From Candidatus Acetothermia bacterium (GTDB lineage Bacteria > Bipolaricaulota > Bipolaricaulia > Bipolaricaulales > Bipolaricaulaceae), in NCBI GenBank assembly GCA_003551325.1, contig PUMK01000029.1, positions 1-9,241 of the forward strand: a stretch of 9,241 bases of DNA. Direction: 5' to 3'. The position numbers and the translations under genes were made by a program. Of this stretch, positions 6,720 to 9,241 are shown piece by piece. Numbering within the stretch: the first letter of the stretch is position 1; each line of letters starts with the position of its first letter. Below the pieces are notes generated by a model. The model worked only from the letters and a program-made list of their open reading frames with translations. It was not told the origin of the DNA and did no database searches.

Positions 6720-7963
6720 GTGGCGTGGAACTTCTGTTCATCCTTGTGGGCGTGTTGTTCGGCTTCGTCGTGGGCTACCTTCTTGCCCGTGCCCGTTCGT
6801 CCCGCACTGAGGGGGCATTGCGTGTACAGCTTGCGGAACTGTCCCAGGCCAAAGTTGCCGATGCGGAGAAGCTGGAATGGTCCGAACGACGGGAAGTTCA
6901 GCTGCGCGATGCCTTCCAGGCTCTTGCCAGCCAGGCCCTGCAGTCCAACGCCGACGATTTCCTCAAGAGATCGCGGGAGCAACTGTCGGCGATGCTTTCG
7001 CAGGTGCGCGGCGATTGGTCTGCGCACAAGGAAGAGCTCAAGCACTTGGTTCAACCGTTGGAGAAGGCGCTTGAGGGTCTGGACCAACAAGTGCGGCAGT
7101 TGGAACAGCGCCGGGAGGGTGCGTACAAGGCTCTCGACGAGCACCTCAGGCAGCTTGGCGATGCTCAACGCCAATTGCAGTCCACCACGATCACGTTGGC
7201 CCAGGCGCTGAAGTCGTCCTCGGTGCGAGGGCGGTGGGGGGAACTGCAGCTTCGTCGTGTGGTGGAACTCGCAGGCATGACCCGTCACGTCGACTTCACA
7301 GAGCAACCCAGCACCGACGAAGGAAGGCCCGATGTGATCGTCCATCTTCCTGGAGGTGGGGTACTGCCTGTGGATGCCAAGGCGCCCATGGAGAGCTACC
7401 TCAAGGCTCAAGAAGCGTCGAACGACGAGGAGCGGCGGCGACTTCTGGAGGCCTCCGTCCGTGCCCTTCGCCAAAGAGTCGTGGAGTTAGGGCGCAAGGC
7501 CTATTGGGCGCAGTTCGAGCGCGCTCCGGAGCTTGTGGTGATGTTCGTACCGAGCGAAGCGTATCTTGTGACTGCCTTCGAGGCGGATCCGGAGCTTTTG
7601 GAGTTCAGCATGAACCAAAGGGTGATGGTGTCCTCGCCCGTTACCCTGCTTGCCCTTCTCAGGGCGGTTGCTTTCGGTTGGCAACAACACACGATGTCCG
7701 AGGAAGCCAAGGAGATCACCATGCAGGCCCGTGAGTTGTACCGGCGTTTTCTCACGGTGCTGCGCCATCTGAAGAACACGGGGACTTCCATTGAGAGGGT
7801 GGTCGCGGACTACAATAGGCTTGTGGGTTCAGTGGAGTCCCGCGTGCTCCCAGCTGCGAGACGTCTTGAGGGGATGACGCAGGACGAGCTTCCGGAGGTG
7901 CCCCGTCTGGATGAGGATGTCCGGAAGTGCACTGTTGACGACGAAGAAGAAGGAGGCACGTGA
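6698..7963 (+). CDS. rmuC: RmuC-family protein (DNA recombination-limiting, membrane-anchored)
   Basis: A 421-residue RmuC-family protein. The family is linked to limiting inversions at short inverted repeats and is predicted to hold a PD-(D/E)XK nuclease-like fold; its biochemical role is not settled. In order: one N-terminal transmembrane helix (about residues 11-30, LLFILVGVLFGFVVGYLL) followed by Arg residues, a long Gln/Glu/Leu-rich coiled-coil region (about 40-170), then the RmuC domain beginning near RGRWGELQLRRVVELAGM (177-194). The nuclease-like motif is visible as P211-D212 ... D226-A-K228 (VDAKAPM). The C-terminus is acidic (DDEEEGG). Start choice is uncertain: TTG at 6698 has a fair ribosome binding site, while GTG at 6716 (415 residues) places the hydrophobic helix at a more usual distance from the N-terminus. 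The stop shares one base with the next start (TGATG), so the two are probably co-transcribed. Confidence 0.9.
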   Translation: MHGCSAVSGVELLFILVGVLFGFVVGYLLARARSSRTEGALRVQLAELSQAKVADAEKLEWSERREVQLRDAFQALASQALQSNADDFLKRSREQLSAMLSQVRGDWSAHKEELKHLVQPLEKALEGLDQQVRQLEQRREGAYKALDEHLRQLGDAQRQLQSTTITLAQALKSSSVRGRWGELQLRRVVELAGMTRHVDFTEQPSTDEGRPDVIVHLPGGGVLPVDAKAPMESYLKAQEASNDEERRRLLEASVRALRQRVVELGRKAYWAQFERAPELVVMFVPSEAYLVTAFEADPELLEFSMNQRVMVSSPVTLLALLRAVAFGWQQHTMSEEAKEITMQARELYRRFLTVLRHLKNTGTSIERVVADYNRLVGSVESRVLPAARRLEGMTQDELPEVPRLDEDVRKCTVDDEEEGGT

Positions 7964-9241
7964 TGAGCGTATACGCAGTGATCCTGGCCGGTGGTCGAGG
8001 TGAACGCCTGTGGCCTGTCTCCACGCCGGAACTGCCAAAACCCCTGATGCCGCTGGCCAGCGGTGGCCGAACGCTTCTCCAAGCAGCCTACGACCGTGTT
8101 GCCCCCGTGGTCGGCGTCGATGGGGGGGTGTACCTGGCCACTGACGAACGGATGTCCGAACCCATGCGGTTGGCGCTTGGGCTACCGCGGGAGCAGGTCA
8201 TCATCGAACCCGAAGGCCGCAACACGGCTCCCGCGATCGGCCTGGCCGCGGCCTTTCTGGCAATGCGCGATCCTGACGCTGTGATGGTCGTCACGCCAGC
8301 TGATCACCTGGTAGAGCGGGAGGACGCGTTCCGCAGCGTGTTGCGCGCGGCGATTGGTGCTGCGGCCACGGGCCAGCTCGTGACGCTTGGGATCCGCCCT
8401 ACGCGTCCGGCCACAGGCTATGGCTATGTTCAGCGTGGGGAACCTCTTCTCGAGGTTGAGGGGCACGTTGTGTACCGGGTTGCACGGTTCACCGAGAAAC
8501 CTAACCGGGAGACTGCAGAGCGGTACGTGGCTTCGGGAGAACACAGCTGGAACGCGGGTGTGTTCGTATGGCGTGTGGGGCGCATCCTCGAGGAGATCCG
8601 TCGCCTCCTTCCCGACTGGGGGGCGATGCTCGACGGGCTGTCCCCGGAGGCATTCACTGGTGAGGGACGAAGCTCCTTGGCCGAGGCATGGACCGCCCTG
8701 CCTTCGGTATCGGTAGACTACGGGGTCTTGGAACGCTCCGCTGACGTGGCGATGGTCCCCGCGGATGTGGGTTGGTCCGACGTAGGGGACTGGGAAGCCG
8801 TATGGCGTGCTTTGGCGGGGGATATGTCCGAAGTGGCTGTCCGCGGCCGTCATGTAGGCCAGGATACGACCCGGACCCTGATCTGGACCACACCAGGAAA
8901 AGTGGTCGCCACGCTGGGCGTCCGGGATATGGCCATTGTCGACACACCAGATGCTCTTCTGATCACGGACCTCAACCGCACACAGGAGACCCGATCTCTG
9001 TCGCGTGCAGCACGTCCGCCCGAACCCGATTGGGATGAACTGAGGGGGCACGACACCGAGGGCATGGTCTCCGTATTGGAAGCGTTCCCCGCGCAGTGTC
9101 GTGATGCCCTGGCACGGGGGGCTGCTGCAGAGCTTCCTCCCACATTGGAAGGCTTTCAGCGGGTGTTGTGTGCGGGCATGGGCGGCTCAGGGATCACCGG
9201 GGACATGCTGGGGCGTCTCCTCTCCGTGGAGGTCGTTCCCC
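7963..9241 (+). CDS. Mannose-1-phosphate guanylyltransferase fused to SIS-type phosphoglucose/phosphomannose isomerase (3' end outside window)
   Basis: One uninterrupted frame of 426 visible residues, still open at the window edge. Residues 1-346 are a mannose-1-phosphate guanylyltransferase making GDP-mannose from GTP and mannose-1-phosphate. The nucleotide loop is LAGGRGERLWPVS (8-20) with K26 in LPKPL; further motifs are RNTAPAIG, PADH (112-115), TGYGYV, FTEKP (176-180), WNAGVFVWR (196-204) and GWSDVGDW (270-277), ending in DALLITDLNRTQE. After a linker of about 15 residues, DTEGMVSVLEAFP (364-376) and VLCAGMGGSGITGDML (401-416) are hallmarks of the N-terminal SIS domain of bifunctional phosphoglucose/phosphomannose isomerases. 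The isomerase active-site Glu, His and Lys would lie beyond the window. AGGAGG at 7951-7956 sets the start six bases downstream. The protein would join mannose-6-phosphate formation and GDP-mannose synthesis in one chain; phosphomannomutase, needed between the two steps, is not visible. Confidence 0.88.
   Translation, partial: MSVYAVILAGGRGERLWPVSTPELPKPLMPLASGGRTLLQAAYDRVAPVVGVDGGVYLATDERMSEPMRLALGLPREQVIIEPEGRNTAPAIGLAAAFLAMRDPDAVMVVTPADHLVEREDAFRSVLRAAIGAAATGQLVTLGIRPTRPATGYGYVQRGEPLLEVEGHVVYRVARFTEKPNRETAERYVASGEHSWNAGVFVWRVGRILEEIRRLLPDWGAMLDGLSPEAFTGEGRSSLAEAWTALPSVSVDYGVLERSADVAMVPADVGWSDVGDWEAVWRALAGDMSEVAVRGRHVGQDTTRTLIWTTPGKVVATLGVRDMAIVDTPDALLITDLNRTQETRSLSRAARPPEPDWDELRGHDTEGMVSVLEAFPAQCRDALARGAAAELPPTLEGFQRVLCAGMGGSGITGDMLGRLLSVEVVP

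Noticed and set aside
9042..9070. A separate start for the isomerase (ATG at 9064) making two genes instead of a fusion
   Set aside because: No stop separates the domains. GAGGG lies only one base before the ATG and the GAGGGGG at 9042 is 15 bases away, so there is no properly spaced ribosome binding site. Starting there would also cut off the leading Asp-Thr-Glu-Gly of the motif.
1..9241. CRISPR arrays, insertion sequences, tRNA/rRNA genes, prophage or defence genes
   Set aside because: No direct-repeat arrays, transposase motifs, terminal repeats, tRNA-like folds or toxin/nuclease cassettes were seen. Nearly all the sequence is accounted for by metabolic genes and rmuC.

Overview
The window is GC-rich and gene-dense, with every supported gene on the + strand. 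Most genes have a strong AGGAGG-type ribosome binding site. Ferredoxin-linked 2-oxoacid metabolism and an oxygen-sensitive type of fumarase point to an anaerobic or microaerophilic bacterium. The translation signals, the SIS-type phosphomannose isomerase and a TANNNT-type -10 placed close to an ATG fit a high-GC Gram-positive lineage (anaerobic Actinomycetota or high-GC Bacillota). This placement is an inference, not a firm assignment.

Region 1 (1-6478) is one compact operon of six genes. It holds the 3' part of a soluble fumarate reductase/succinate dehydrogenase-family flavoprotein, then korD (2x[4Fe-4S] ferredoxin), korA and korB (2-oxoglutarate:ferredoxin oxidoreductase alpha and beta), a two-subunit class I fumarase (alpha, beta), and a malic enzyme. 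The first five genes are joined by overlaps of 4, 11, 10 and 4 bp, then there are gaps of 50 and 19 bp. A perfect 12-bp stem just downstream (6508-6540) looks like the terminator. Read together the enzymes run pyruvate + CO2 <-> malate <-> fumarate <-> succinate ... succinyl-CoA + CO2 <-> 2-oxoglutarate. That is the C4/reductive arm of the TCA cycle, lacking only succinyl-CoA synthetase (or a CoA transferase), the usual gamma subunit of the Kor enzyme and any flavoprotein electron-transfer partner other than the ferredoxin. These may lie upstream of the window.

Region 2 (6479-6697) is the intergenic stretch with the terminator, a possible -10 element and a possible 37-codon leader ORF whose stop overlaps an alternative rmuC start.

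Region 3 (6698-9241) is a second transcription unit: rmuC (membrane-anchored coiled-coil protein with a PD-(D/E)XK-like domain), then, sharing one base, a gene that runs off the window. That last gene is the main oddity. It is a complete mannose-1-phosphate guanylyltransferase domain joined in frame to the start of a SIS-family bifunctional phosphoglucose/phosphomannose isomerase. It parallels the classical type II PMI-GMP enzymes but uses an unrelated isomerase fold.
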